Part shown: one piece after another, positions 16,814 through 25,181 of the stretch
Position numbering within the stretch: position 1 is the first letter of the stretch
How the letters are laid out: each line of letters starts with the position of its first letter
Assembly: GCA_965242495.1 (NCBI GenBank)
Contig: OZ251446.1
Location: 1,364,001 to 1,428,000, forward strand
Direction: 5' to 3'
Source: CBDESN01 sp965242495
GTDB taxonomy: Bacteria > Pseudomonadota > Alphaproteobacteria > MPNO01
DNA: 64,000 nucleotides
The notes under the pieces: model-generated
What the model was told of the DNA's origin: nothing
Databases searched by the model: none
Seen by the model: only the letters and a program-made list of their open reading frames with translations
Program-made: the position numbers and the translations under genes

Positions 16814-18529
16814 TCATTGCGCGGCGACGAAGCGGATTCCGAAATCGGCCGGCGGCGACGGCGCATCGGGATAGAGCAGAGGCATGATCCGGTCGGCCGA
16901 CCTCTCGGTCACGGTCGGGGTGAACTCGCGCCAGCGACGGACGGGAGCGTCGTTCTCCTCGCGGCGCAGGACGCGGATGTCGCCGAATCTCCGCTCCTCC
17001 GCATAGCCGGGGGCGGAAAGGCGCGGATCCGCGGACAGGATGTGGCTGACCGAAGACAGGACCGCCGGCATGTCCGCGCCGACGAGGGCGGCGCCGACCC
17101 TGGCGTCGTAAAGCGGTATCTCGCGGTGCAGGTAGTAATACCCGGGAAGGGCGTGATAGTGGCGGTCGATGTGCCACACGGCGAGGACGCCGGGCGCCTC
17201 GGCGAGGTAGCGATAGGCGGCGAAGAGGGGGCCCCGGTCGCGGACGAACCTGACCGGGGTCTCCTCCGGCGCGAAGATCAACCTGTAGACGTCGTCCTGA
17301 CGCGGCAGAGCGTTCAGGAGTCCGGCCAGGGAGATCGCGGCGAAGACGGCGCCGGCCGCGCCCAGGACCCGCGCCCGCCGGCGGGCGGCGAGCCGCGCCG
17401 CCGCGTCGGCGCCGATCAGCAGCCACAGCGGGACGACGACGAAAACGAAGCGGTATTCCTTGTGCGCCTCCGCGGAATGGACGATCAGCGCCAGTACGAC
17501 GAGGCCGAGAAGAAGCCCGTAGCGGCGCAAGTCGCGCAGCGACGCCGCCAGACAGACCGCGCTCGACCCCGCGCCGGCGAGCAGAAGCCACCACAGATAC
17601 TGCCAAGGCGGGCTGGAGCCCGCGCGCGCCTCCTCCAGAGCCAGGTTGAACCGCAGGTTGGCGAGATAGGAGTGGAACGGCTCGGCGTCCCAGGTCAGCG
17701 CGTCGAAGGCGCCGACCGCGAGGAAGAACAGGGCGGCGGCGAACGCGAGCTGCGCCCGCGCGCCGCGCCGCCGCGCGCCGCCCGGCGCGGACTCTCCGCC
17801 GGCGCGCAGGAAGAGCAGGCCGAGCAGCGCCAGCGCCAGCGGGGCGTATTGCATCCGCACCGCCGCGGCCAGAACCGCCAGGAAGGCCGCCGGCCAGACG
17901 ACTCCCGGCCGGGCCGGGTCCGGGCGCGCGCACAGCGCCAGCAACGCCATCAGCAGCCCGGCGGCCGCGAACTCGGTCATCGGCTTGTGGGCGAAGCCGA
18001 CCAGTTCGTACCAGAAGGCCCCGGCCACGAGCGCGACCCGGGCCGCGCTCTCGCCGAAATGGCGGCGGGCGAAGAAGTACATCCCGGCCGGAATCGCCAG
18101 GGAAAGGGCGCAGAAGACCAGCTTGACGCCGCCGACGTACCAGACGGGCCGGTCGAGGCCCACGGCGTCGAACAGCGCCAGCGCCCCGGCGATCAGGCCC
18201 GGCATCAGCCACGAACGCGCGCCGTAGAACTGCTCCCAGTGGACGATGCCGCTGCCGAAGACCAGACGGTGCGCCTGCTCCAGATACTGCATGATCTCGT
18301 CCGGATGCAGCGCGAAGTCGCCGGAGAGGGCCACGAACGCGCGCGCCGCGAAGGCCAGCGCGAGCACCGACCACAGATGCTTCCACACCGGTCCCCCGGG
18401 CTCGCGCAAATGCGCCAGGGACGCCAGCGCGGCGCCGGGAGCCATGCGCGGGCGCAGCGTCCCGTCCCGTTCCTGCCGGCGCGGCGCGGCGCGGCGCGGC
18501 TTCGGCGCCCTGTTCCGTCGCTTCGCCAT
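16814..18529 (-). CDS. GT22-family (ALG9/PIG-B-like) membrane mannosyltransferase-like protein
   Basis: A 571-residue multi-pass membrane protein. The first lumen/periplasm-facing loop has HPDEIMQYLEQAH (His75-Glu78), the acidic motif of GT22 polyprenol-phosphate-mannose-dependent transferases. A second family motif, HKEYRF, is at residues 356-361. About ten hydrophobic segments lie between residues 50 and 430, followed by a soluble C-terminal domain. Bacterial members are uncommon and of unknown acceptor. ATG 18529 is favoured because it removes a non-conserved leader. It lies 17 bases after the DUF2723 gene in one co-directional set of three glycosyltransferases. Confidence 0.82.
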   Translation of the reverse strand: MAKRRNRAPKPRRAAPRRQERDGTLRPRMAPGAALASLAHLREPGGPVWKHLWSVLALAFAARAFVALSGDFALHPDEIMQYLEQAHRLVFGSGIVHWEQFYGARSWLMPGLIAGALALFDAVGLDRPVWYVGGVKLVFCALSLAIPAGMYFFARRHFGESAARVALVAGAFWYELVGFAHKPMTEFAAAGLLMALLALCARPDPARPGVVWPAAFLAVLAAAVRMQYAPLALALLGLLFLRAGGESAPGGARRRGARAQLAFAAALFFLAVGAFDALTWDAEPFHSYLANLRFNLALEEARAGSSPPWQYLWWLLLAGAGSSAVCLAASLRDLRRYGLLLGLVVLALIVHSAEAHKEYRFVFVVVPLWLLIGADAAARLAARRRARVLGAAGAVFAAISLAGLLNALPRQDDVYRLIFAPEETPVRFVRDRGPLFAAYRYLAEAPGVLAVWHIDRHYHALPGYYYLHREIPLYDARVGAALVGADMPAVLSSVSHILSADPRLSAPGYAEERRFGDIRVLRREENDAPVRRWREFTPTVTERSADRIMPLLYPDAPSPPADFGIRFVAAQ

Positions 18530-18546
18530 CGCCCGCCTTCCGGCCC

Positions 18547-20655
18547 TCAACGGCCGCCGGAAGAATCCAGCCGCTCGAGCGCCTGACGGGCATGATTGTC
18601 CGCGCCGCGATCGATCGACAGGGATTCCCGGAACAGCGCCCTCGCCTTGTCGACATCGCCCCGGCGCCACGCGATCCGCCCCTCGACGAAGCGTTCCGTC
18701 GCCCGGCTCTCCTTGCCGCGGTCGTCTCCGGCCAGCTCCAGGGCCCGCCGCAAATAGGTTTCCGCCAGCTGCAGCGACCGGTCGCCCGGCTGGGTCGCGA
18801 GCGCTTTGGACATGCCCATGAGCGACCAGTAGTTGCCTTCCGCCAGCGGCGCGACGTCGGCGACGTAGCGGTTCATCGAAGACCGTTCGTCGACCTGCGC
18901 CAGACCCAGATATTCGCCGTAGGCCCGCAGCATCTCGTTGCGATGGATGGCGCTCGGCAGGTCCCTCGGCGCCGGCATCGCGATCAGCTTCCTGAAGAAC
19001 GCCTTGGCCTTGTCGTTGGCCCGTATCTCGATTCGCCCCGGCCCGGCGCTCTCATGGACCCGCACGAAGAAACCCAGATGCGCCAAGCCCGCTCCCGAGA
19101 AGGCCGGCCCGTACCAGAGGGAATATACCGGCAGGTCCGTGTTGCGGAGAAATTCGGCCCAGCGGGCGGTCTTGCGCCGGGTGGGCTGCAACGGACGCAC
19201 GACCCGGTCGTCGAAGTAGACGCCGTGATACTCCAGCAGCCGCAGTTTCGGGCGCACCCCTTCCACCCAGTGAAGATAGGACATCGGGCCGACGAACGGG
19301 TCCGCATAGAGGACGAAAACGCCGTCCTCCTCGGCGATGTCGAACATCGCCCGCGCCTGTTCCTCGGCGAAGCGGTCGTGGGGCCGGTAGTTGACCCCGG
19401 CGTTCCAGGCGCAGAGGCCCGCGGCCAGAAGCGCGCCCGCGGCGCGGACGACGGGAAGCGGCGGCGCGCGGCGCGCGCGCGCCCATTCGGTCAGCGCGTG
19501 CGCGCCATGGCCCAGCCACAATGCGAGGATGCAGTAGGCGACCAGCGGATAGGGGCGGAAGGTGGATATCCGAAGGGGTTCGTAGTTGAAGCCGAGCATG
19601 GCGATGAGCAGGAAGCTGCTGGCCACGAACGCCAGCGCCTCGCAGGAGAGGCCGAAACGCCGGCCGCCCCGGAAGGACGCGAACGCGCCCCACAGCGCGA
19701 CGAGCGCGCCGACGACGCCGAACTGGAGCAGCGCCTGCGTCGCGAAATGCCCGGCGAAGGACAGCTTGTCGGCGAGACCGGCGTTGGGGTTCTGGTCGAT
19801 GTGCGAGTAGATGCTGCGGTCCACGAAGGAGAGGAATTCGCCCCAGGACCCGATCGGCCCCAGGAAGTTGACCGGCGCCGGCTGGTGGGAACGCCACGCC
19901 ATCCAGCCGTAAAGGGCGGCCGCGGCGAGCACGGCGACGGGAGCCAGGTAGACGATCCGGCGCGCGAAATCCTTCCCCGCGCCCGCGGCGCAGGCGAGAA
20001 GCAGGGGACTCGCCAGGATCAGCAGCGGGTAGTGGTTGGCGAGGCCGAGGCCGTAGACCGCCGCCGCCGCGGTCCACAGCCGCGCGCTCCGCGCCGCCGC
20101 CGCCTCCTGCGCGAGGGCCAGGGTCAGGAACGCCGCGGCGGTATTGGTGGTGTAGACGTCGGCGACGATCGCCTGCGACCAGAAGTGCTCGGAGACCGCC
20201 AGCGCGGCCCCGGCCAGCCAGGCGGCGGGACGGTCGCCGGTGCGGCGCAGCACGAGCCAGGCGATGCTGGCGCAGGTGAGCGCGCCCATCAGGCCGCTCA
20301 GCGCATGGACCCGCCAGGCGACCTCGCCGAGAGGAACCAGCGAAGCGAGCCAGCCGAGCAGGACGTACAGGGGATATCCCGGCGGGTGCGCGACGCCGGC
20401 GAACGCCGCGGTGGTGATGAAAAGGCCGTCGTCCTCCAGCATCACGGTGCGCGGCGCCGAGAGGGCGTAGAGCGCGAACGCGCCGACGAAGAGCAGCCCG
20501 ACGCCGAGGGCGTCCGTCCGCGGCGCGAGCGGATGCAGGTCGGGGAGAGTCGCGCGGAGCGAAGGTTTCCACCACCGCGGCGAAGGCGGAGGAGGCGAAG
20601 GAGGCGGAGGCCGTCTCGCCGGCCTGCCGGCCGATCGTCGCTTCCTGCGGCTCAT
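18547..20655 (-). CDS. DUF2723-family membrane protein (GT-C glycosyltransferase-like)
   Basis: A 702-residue protein with about twelve membrane segments. Near residues 65-105 it has the DUF2723 signature: an APRTVMLEDDGLFITTAAF stretch with the acidic pair, then GVAHPPGYPLYVLLGWL. The C-terminal about 130 residues are soluble and rich in helical TPR-like repeats. The N-terminus is basic and proline-rich. GT-C enzymes of this type transfer sugars from polyprenyl phosphates on the periplasmic side; substrate and acceptor are unknown. It lies 34 bases after the TMTC-like gene and before the GT22 gene. Confidence 0.85.
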   Translation of the reverse strand: MSRRKRRSAGRPARRPPPPSPPPPSPRWWKPSLRATLPDLHPLAPRTDALGVGLLFVGAFALYALSAPRTVMLEDDGLFITTAAFAGVAHPPGYPLYVLLGWLASLVPLGEVAWRVHALSGLMGALTCASIAWLVLRRTGDRPAAWLAGAALAVSEHFWSQAIVADVYTTNTAAAFLTLALAQEAAAARSARLWTAAAAVYGLGLANHYPLLILASPLLLACAAGAGKDFARRIVYLAPVAVLAAAALYGWMAWRSHQPAPVNFLGPIGSWGEFLSFVDRSIYSHIDQNPNAGLADKLSFAGHFATQALLQFGVVGALVALWGAFASFRGGRRFGLSCEALAFVASSFLLIAMLGFNYEPLRISTFRPYPLVAYCILALWLGHGAHALTEWARARRAPPLPVVRAAGALLAAGLCAWNAGVNYRPHDRFAEEQARAMFDIAEEDGVFVLYADPFVGPMSYLHWVEGVRPKLRLLEYHGVYFDDRVVRPLQPTRRKTARWAEFLRNTDLPVYSLWYGPAFSGAGLAHLGFFVRVHESAGPGRIEIRANDKAKAFFRKLIAMPAPRDLPSAIHRNEMLRAYGEYLGLAQVDERSSMNRYVADVAPLAEGNYWSLMGMSKALATQPGDRSLQLAETYLRRALELAGDDRGKESRATERFVEGRIAWRRGDVDKARALFRESLSIDRGADNHARQALERLDSSGGR

Positions 20656-20689
20656 CGAGAAACCGTTCTCCGCCGCCGCCCGCGCCGGA

Positions 20690-22492
20690 TCATCGCGCGC
20701 GCCGTCCCAGGATCGCCCGCACCTGATCGCGGTTGGTGCGTATGTCGCCGCGCGCCGGGTCCAGGGCCAACCCCCGCTCCAGCGCCTTCAGCGCCTCGGC
20801 GGGCCTGCCCAGGAAATACAGCGCGGTGCCCACGCCGTGATGGGCGCTTGGATTGCGGGGATTGACCGCGACGAGGCGGCGATAGAGATCGAGCGCTTCG
20901 TCGTAGCGTTTCCGTTTGACCGCCAGCGAGGCCATGTTCTGCAAGGCGTAGGACGACTTCGGATCGAGCGACAGCGCGTGGCGGAGCCGTTCCTCCGCCT
21001 CGTCGAGCCGGTCCAGCATGACCAGCGCGGCGCCCACGTTCGAGTGGTCGCGATCGTCGTCGGGCGCCTGCTCGGCGGCGACGCGAAAGACGGCCAGCGC
21101 TTCGTCCCAACGTCCTTCCGCGGTCAGCGCCTCGCCCAGATTGCGGTGGGCGAACCGCGCCTCGGGGTTGTGCGCGATGACGTGGGTGAAGAGCGTCTCC
21201 CCGTCCCGGTAGATCCCGGCGTGCCGCCAGGTCAGCGCCGCCAGGACGGCCAGCACCGCCGCCGCCGCGCCCGCGGCGCATCGCCGCCACGCCCCCGCCG
21301 GCAGGCGCTCCGCGCCCCGCGCCGCCGCGCCGACGAACACCGCCATCAGCCCCATCCCCGCCAGATACTGGTGCCGGTCGGCGACGAACGAAAACTGCAT
21401 GTAGCCGTAGTCCACGAACCCCAGGACCGGCGACAGCGTGACCGCGAAGAACAGCGCTCCCGCCAGCGGGCCCCGGCCGATGCGGCCGCGGAGAAGCCAC
21501 AACGCCGCCGCCGCCGCCGCCGTCGCCGCGGCGTAGCCCCACGCCGCCGGGTCCCCGGCGCTCGCCTCCCAGTGCGGATAGACCACCGCCAGCCCGCCCG
21601 GCCACAGCAGCTTGCCGACGTAGAACCACAGCGCGTGCGCCGCGATCAACAACCGCTCCACCGCCGTGTAGCCGAGGGACAGTGGCTCCCGCGCCTCGTA
21701 GAATGTCACGTCCGCCGCCGCCATGGCCGCCGCCACGACGAAGAAGGGCGACGTCCGCAGCAGATCGTCGCCCGTCACCCGGCCGCGCCGCCACCACGAC
21801 ACGATCAGAAACGCCGCCGGCAGCGTCACCACGATGGACTTGCACAGCATCCCGGCCGCGAACAGCGCCAGCGCCAGAACGTAACGCCTCCTTCCCCGTC
21901 CCGCGCGCTGTTCGTCGGCGAAGCGGAGCCAAGCCAGAAAGGCGGCGAGGTAGAACAGGCCCGAGAGCAGGTCCTTGCGCTCGATGACCCAGGCGACGGA
22001 CTCCACGTGCAGCGGGTGGACGGCGAACACCGCGGCGACGAACCACGCGCCGGGAACGGCCAGCCCTGCGGCCAGGCGCCGGACGAGCAGGGTGTTGACC
22101 GCGTGCAGGAAGACGTTGACGGCGTGATAGCCGGCCGGGGCGAAGCCCCACAGCTTATGCTCCAGCCAGAAGCTGGTGTAGACCAGCGGCCAGTAATGCC
22201 CTTCGTCCTCGATTTCCGAGGGTGAGAACCATATACGCCACAGGCCGTCCCAGTCCCGGACCGCGGGCGCCCGGGCGAAGACCCGGTCGTCCCAGACGAA
22301 CCCGGCGAAGAAGGCGGGGAGGTAGCAGCCGACGGCCAGCGCGGCGAGAGCCAGGGCGAGCAGGGTCTCGCGCCGCGCGAACCAGGGTTCGGCGATGGAA
22401 ACGGGGGAAGCGGCGGAGGCGGCGGCCCGCTTCGCCGCTTCCGGCCGGGCGGGCGGCCCCCGCCGCCGCCGCGTTCGCTTCCTGCGACTCAT
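20690..22492 (-). CDS. TMTC-like membrane glycosyltransferase with C-terminal TPR repeats
   Basis: A 600-residue protein. Membrane segments occupy residues about 45-410, with GFVWDDRVF (acidic pair) in the first loop, a GYHAVNVFLHAVNTLLV stretch and HPLHVESVAWVIERKDLL, features shared with the eukaryotic TMTC O-mannosyltransferase family and its bacterial homologues. Residues about 430-600 contain four to five tetratricopeptide repeats (RFAHRNLGEALTAEGRWDEA, then SYALQNMASLAVKRKRYDEA). The start is ATG 22492. It is the first gene of the three-gene glycosyltransferase set. Protein O-mannosylation or surface polymer modification are both possible. Confidence 0.85.
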   Translation of the reverse strand: MSRRKRTRRRRGPPARPEAAKRAAASAASPVSIAEPWFARRETLLALALAALAVGCYLPAFFAGFVWDDRVFARAPAVRDWDGLWRIWFSPSEIEDEGHYWPLVYTSFWLEHKLWGFAPAGYHAVNVFLHAVNTLLVRRLAAGLAVPGAWFVAAVFAVHPLHVESVAWVIERKDLLSGLFYLAAFLAWLRFADEQRAGRGRRRYVLALALFAAGMLCKSIVVTLPAAFLIVSWWRRGRVTGDDLLRTSPFFVVAAAMAAADVTFYEAREPLSLGYTAVERLLIAAHALWFYVGKLLWPGGLAVVYPHWEASAGDPAAWGYAAATAAAAAALWLLRGRIGRGPLAGALFFAVTLSPVLGFVDYGYMQFSFVADRHQYLAGMGLMAVFVGAAARGAERLPAGAWRRCAAGAAAAVLAVLAALTWRHAGIYRDGETLFTHVIAHNPEARFAHRNLGEALTAEGRWDEALAVFRVAAEQAPDDDRDHSNVGAALVMLDRLDEAEERLRHALSLDPKSSYALQNMASLAVKRKRYDEALDLYRRLVAVNPRNPSAHHGVGTALYFLGRPAEALKALERGLALDPARGDIRTNRDQVRAILGRRAR

Positions 22493-22717
22493 CGCCGTTA
22501 TCCCCTCGACGGTCCCCCGCGCCGCAAGCGCGACGGCGCGGAGTCGCGCTTGGGGCGCGCCGACTCCGGTCCCGGCGCCCGGTCGAGGCTCCGGCGAGAC
22601 GCAAGCAGCCGGACCGAATCCTTCGGCCTTTTTGTTTTCGTCATCGCTCCGTCGTCGCCGAGGCGATCCCTCATACGATACTCACCGTCACGAAGCAGGC
22701 GAAACGCCCTCGACGTC

Positions 22718-23179
22718 CTACGATAAATTCCGGTGATGGGTGAAATTGAACGCGGCCTCTTCTCCTTTCGCCAAAGCGGCGCAATAGAGATCGAGGTCGG
22801 TGGTGATCAATGGTCTTCTTGCCGAAACGGACTCCAGCAGGACGACGTCGGTCAGCCCAAGACGAGAGAATTCAGTATGGCGCACGGCGTTCACGCTCGC
22901 CACGACGACTTCCTCGCTACGTTCGACGACGAGTCTGAGCCGTTTGAGAAACCGACGATCGCGTCGGGACTCGAGCAGGTTGGAGGCTTCGGTGAGCGTG
23001 TTCGGCGTGACGAACACTCGCTTCAACGTCCCGATCACCCGCAACAGAAAATCGTAGTCGTCCGGCGTAAACATCCGCGCCCGACGATGTTTGCCGACCT
23101 GTTCCCGATCCACCGATCCGACGACCAGAAGCACGAGCAGATTCGTATCGATGAACGCTTCGGCGGCGGGCATCTGCAC
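22718..23179 (-). CDS. PIN-domain putative ribonuclease (toxin-like)
   Basis: A 153-residue PIN protein. Acidic residues fit the active site: Asp11 (AFIDTNLLVLL), Glu64 (NTLTEASNLL), Asp111 (LGLTDVVLLE) and Asp128/Asp130 (TTDLDLYCAAL). PIN proteins of this size are usually VapC-type RNases. The GTG at 23179 lies five bases after the stop of the 98-residue gene and has a G-rich site before it; an ATG at 23173 is the alternative. The upstream partner is not a recognised antitoxin family. The last codons lie close to the TMTC gene start, with 225 bases between. Confidence 0.78.
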   Translation of the reverse strand: MQMPAAEAFIDTNLLVLLVVGSVDREQVGKHRRARMFTPDDYDFLLRVIGTLKRVFVTPNTLTEASNLLESRRDRRFLKRLRLVVERSEEVVVASVNAVRHTEFSRLGLTDVVLLESVSARRPLITTDLDLYCAALAKGEEAAFNFTHHRNLS

Positions 23180-23183
23180 GATG

Positions 23184-23480
23184 TCACGCCCCGGGTTCGC
23201 GATGGGTCACCGCCAGCACTTTGCCAGTGCTGTCCTTGATGTCGACGACTTTGAACGAACGCCTCTTCCATTGCGGGATCTCGCCCGCCGATGCCGCAGA
23301 CATGACGTCCGCCAGATTCTTTATTTGATCCCACGGCCGGTTGAAGCCGATGGTCACCTTCCAGATACCCGTCTTGTCCTTGAACAGGATCTCTTCGAGA
23401 CCCACGTTCTCGATACTCTCTCCCTCGAAAAGATCGGCGACGTATTCTTTCGCCGTTTTCACGGCTTCCTTCGCATCCAT
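23184..23480 (-). CDS. Conserved hypothetical protein, putative partner of the PIN protein
   Basis: A 98-residue protein starting MDAKEAVKTAKEYVADLF, with a central LFKDKTGIWKVTIGFNRPW beta region and a C-terminal KVVDIKDSTGKVLAVTHRE strand. The pattern (acidic N-terminal helix, then strands with a G-F-x-R-P-W turn) recalls small proteins found next to PIN genes, but I cannot name a family. It could be an antitoxin with no HTH, AbrB or Phd fold visible. GGAG lies about six bases before ATG 23480; ATG 23492 is possible. It ends four bases before the PIN start, so the two are almost surely co-translated. Confidence 0.65.
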   Translation of the reverse strand: MDAKEAVKTAKEYVADLFEGESIENVGLEEILFKDKTGIWKVTIGFNRPWDQIKNLADVMSAASAGEIPQWKRRSFKVVDIKDSTGKVLAVTHREPGA

Positions 23481-23529
23481 TCGACTCTCCATGGACCCGA
23501 ACCCGGAGGACCGAGGTCGGCGACGTCGG

Positions 23530-23988
23530 CTACGGCTTCTTCCGCAGCGGCCAGGGCATGTCGTAGCTTCTGGCCCATTCGCGAAGGGCGCTGTGCAGGT
23601 TGGTCTTCTCGGACAGGCCGGCCTCCCTCCCCGCCGTCTTGATGGGCATGTCGGGGTTCTCGGCATAGAGGTGATACGCCCGGCTCAGCTTTCCGGTTCT
23701 GCCTATGTCCCTTCTGTAGGCGCGGCGCAGCTCCCGAAAGCATTGGTTCGAGCAGGTGCGCTTGAACTTCGGGGCGTAGAACTCCTTCTTGCACGATGCG
23801 CATTCGAGTTTCAGCGGCTCGCTGCGCCGGGCCAGGGGTCGGATCTTCACCCCGTAATGCAGCAGATACCCGTAGATCGCCTGTTGCGTCACGCCTTCGA
23901 TCCGCGCGACCTGACGCAGGGACAAGCCGGACTCGTACAGGCTTTTTCTCCGTTCGAGCGTTTCTTTTCTCCGTTCGCGCGTTCCCAT
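23530..23988 (-). CDS. HTH and zinc-ribbon protein of unknown function
   Basis: A 152-residue protein. Residues 1-18 hold a basic repeated ERRKETLERRK segment. Residues 22-46 (LSLRQVARIEGVTQQAIYGYL) look like a helix-turn-helix of resolvase/homeodomain type. Residues 63-83 supply four cysteines in CxxC-x12-CxxxC spacing (Cys63, Cys66, Cys79, Cys83), a likely zinc ribbon. The C-terminal half is basic and helical. It may be a transcription regulator or a mobile-element-derived DNA-binding protein. It reads with the PIN module downstream and the TAXI-TRAP genes upstream. No exact family is recognised. Confidence 0.65.
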   Translation of the reverse strand: MGTRERRKETLERRKSLYESGLSLRQVARIEGVTQQAIYGYLLHYGVKIRPLARRSEPLKLECASCKKEFYAPKFKRTCSNQCFRELRRAYRRDIGRTGKLSRAYHLYAENPDMPIKTAGREAGLSEKTNLHSALREWARSYDMPWPLRKKP

Positions 23989-24089
23989 CGCCTGGCTTCC
24001 TCCGTGACCGGGTCGTGTAACCGACTTCCCTCCGCTTCGGAGGCGCGCGGACCGGGACGCCCGCGCGCCCTGAAGGTCCCGAGTCGGCG

Positions 24090-25100
24090 CTACATCGCGG
24101 TTTCCGGGATCTTCAGCCCCTTCTCCTTGTAGTAGCGCAACGCGCCGGGGTGCAGCTTCATGTTCATCTCCTGGAAGGCGTTGTCGAAGTTGATGGCGTC
24201 CGCGGCCCAGGGGGCCACGGCGTGCATCTCGTCGATATGCTCCCAGAAGATCCGGGTCATCTTGTAGATCACCTCGTCGGGGATGTCCTTTCGGGTCACC
24301 AGCCCAACCCAGGCGGCGACGGTCTGGATCGGCTTCTCGTTGGCCTGGTTCTTGCCGTAGACGTCGGGGGCGAATTGGCCGCGGGTCCGCCCGGGGATCG
24401 CCATGACCTTCTTCATCGAGGGCTTTTCCCAATCGGCGTCGGCCGCGCTCAGGAAGCGGATCCTGTTGGTCAGGGCGATCTGGGAGAAATTCGACGCCGG
24501 CGGGTTGCTGGCGTTGACCAGAACGTCGATCTGGCGGTCCTGGAAGGCCTGCATCGCCGGCGAGAAACCCAGCTTGACGACCTCGTAATCCTTGCCCGGC
24601 TCGAGGCCGCTGATCGCCTTGACGAACCCCCCGGCGACGATGCGCTGCACCGCCGCCGGCGGACCCAGAAAGACGCGCTTACCCTTGAGATCGGCCATGC
24701 TGCGGATGCCGGAATCCTCGTAGACGCCGAACTGATAGAAGCCGATCCGGTAGTTGAACATCGCCCGCAGGTTGCCGGAGAGTTCCTTGGCGCCCTTGAC
24801 CTTGGCGAACATGGCCTTGCCGTTGGACATCAGATGGTGGAGCGAAGGCGCGGACATGATGAAGTCGGTCTTGCCGCGGGCGGCGTCCAGCGCATGGCGG
24901 GGCGCGGCCCCGGTGGCGTTGACCTGGATTTCGATGTCGGGATTGTACTTCTGCACCAGCTTGACGAAGGTCGTGTTGATGGCGAACGGCGTCGGCAGGC
25001 TGATGGTCGACATGCGATAGAAGTCCTTCGCCGCCGCGGCTCCGGCGAAGCCGATTGCGGCCGCCGCGGCGACCGCGGCCCCGAACGTTCTCATGGACAT
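24090..25100 (-). CDS. TAXI-family TRAP transporter solute-binding protein
   Basis: A 336-residue periplasmic protein. Residues 1-24 form a signal peptide ending in a run of alanines before KDFYRMST. The body shows TAXI features: ATGAAPRHALDAARGKTDF, then DLKGKRVFLGPPAAVQRI and GFSPAMQAFQDRQIDVL, and a C-terminal helix region. TAXI proteins deliver glutamate, dicarboxylates or unknown solutes to a fused DctQM permease. ATG 25100 has GGAG five bases upstream. It follows the permease gene by 81 bases, forming a complete TAXI-TRAP system. Confidence 0.9.
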   Translation of the reverse strand: MSMRTFGAAVAAAAAIGFAGAAAAKDFYRMSTISLPTPFAINTTFVKLVQKYNPDIEIQVNATGAAPRHALDAARGKTDFIMSAPSLHHLMSNGKAMFAKVKGAKELSGNLRAMFNYRIGFYQFGVYEDSGIRSMADLKGKRVFLGPPAAVQRIVAGGFVKAISGLEPGKDYEVVKLGFSPAMQAFQDRQIDVLVNASNPPASNFSQIALTNRIRFLSAADADWEKPSMKKVMAIPGRTRGQFAPDVYGKNQANEKPIQTVAAWVGLVTRKDIPDEVIYKMTRIFWEHIDEMHAVAPWAADAINFDNAFQEMNMKLHPGALRYYKEKGLKIPETAM

Positions 25101-25181
25101 GCTGACTCCTCCCTTGCGCCTCACGCGGGGTCCGCCGATCGGCCCCATTTGCGGCGAGTCCAACCGTTCCGGCCCCGGACG

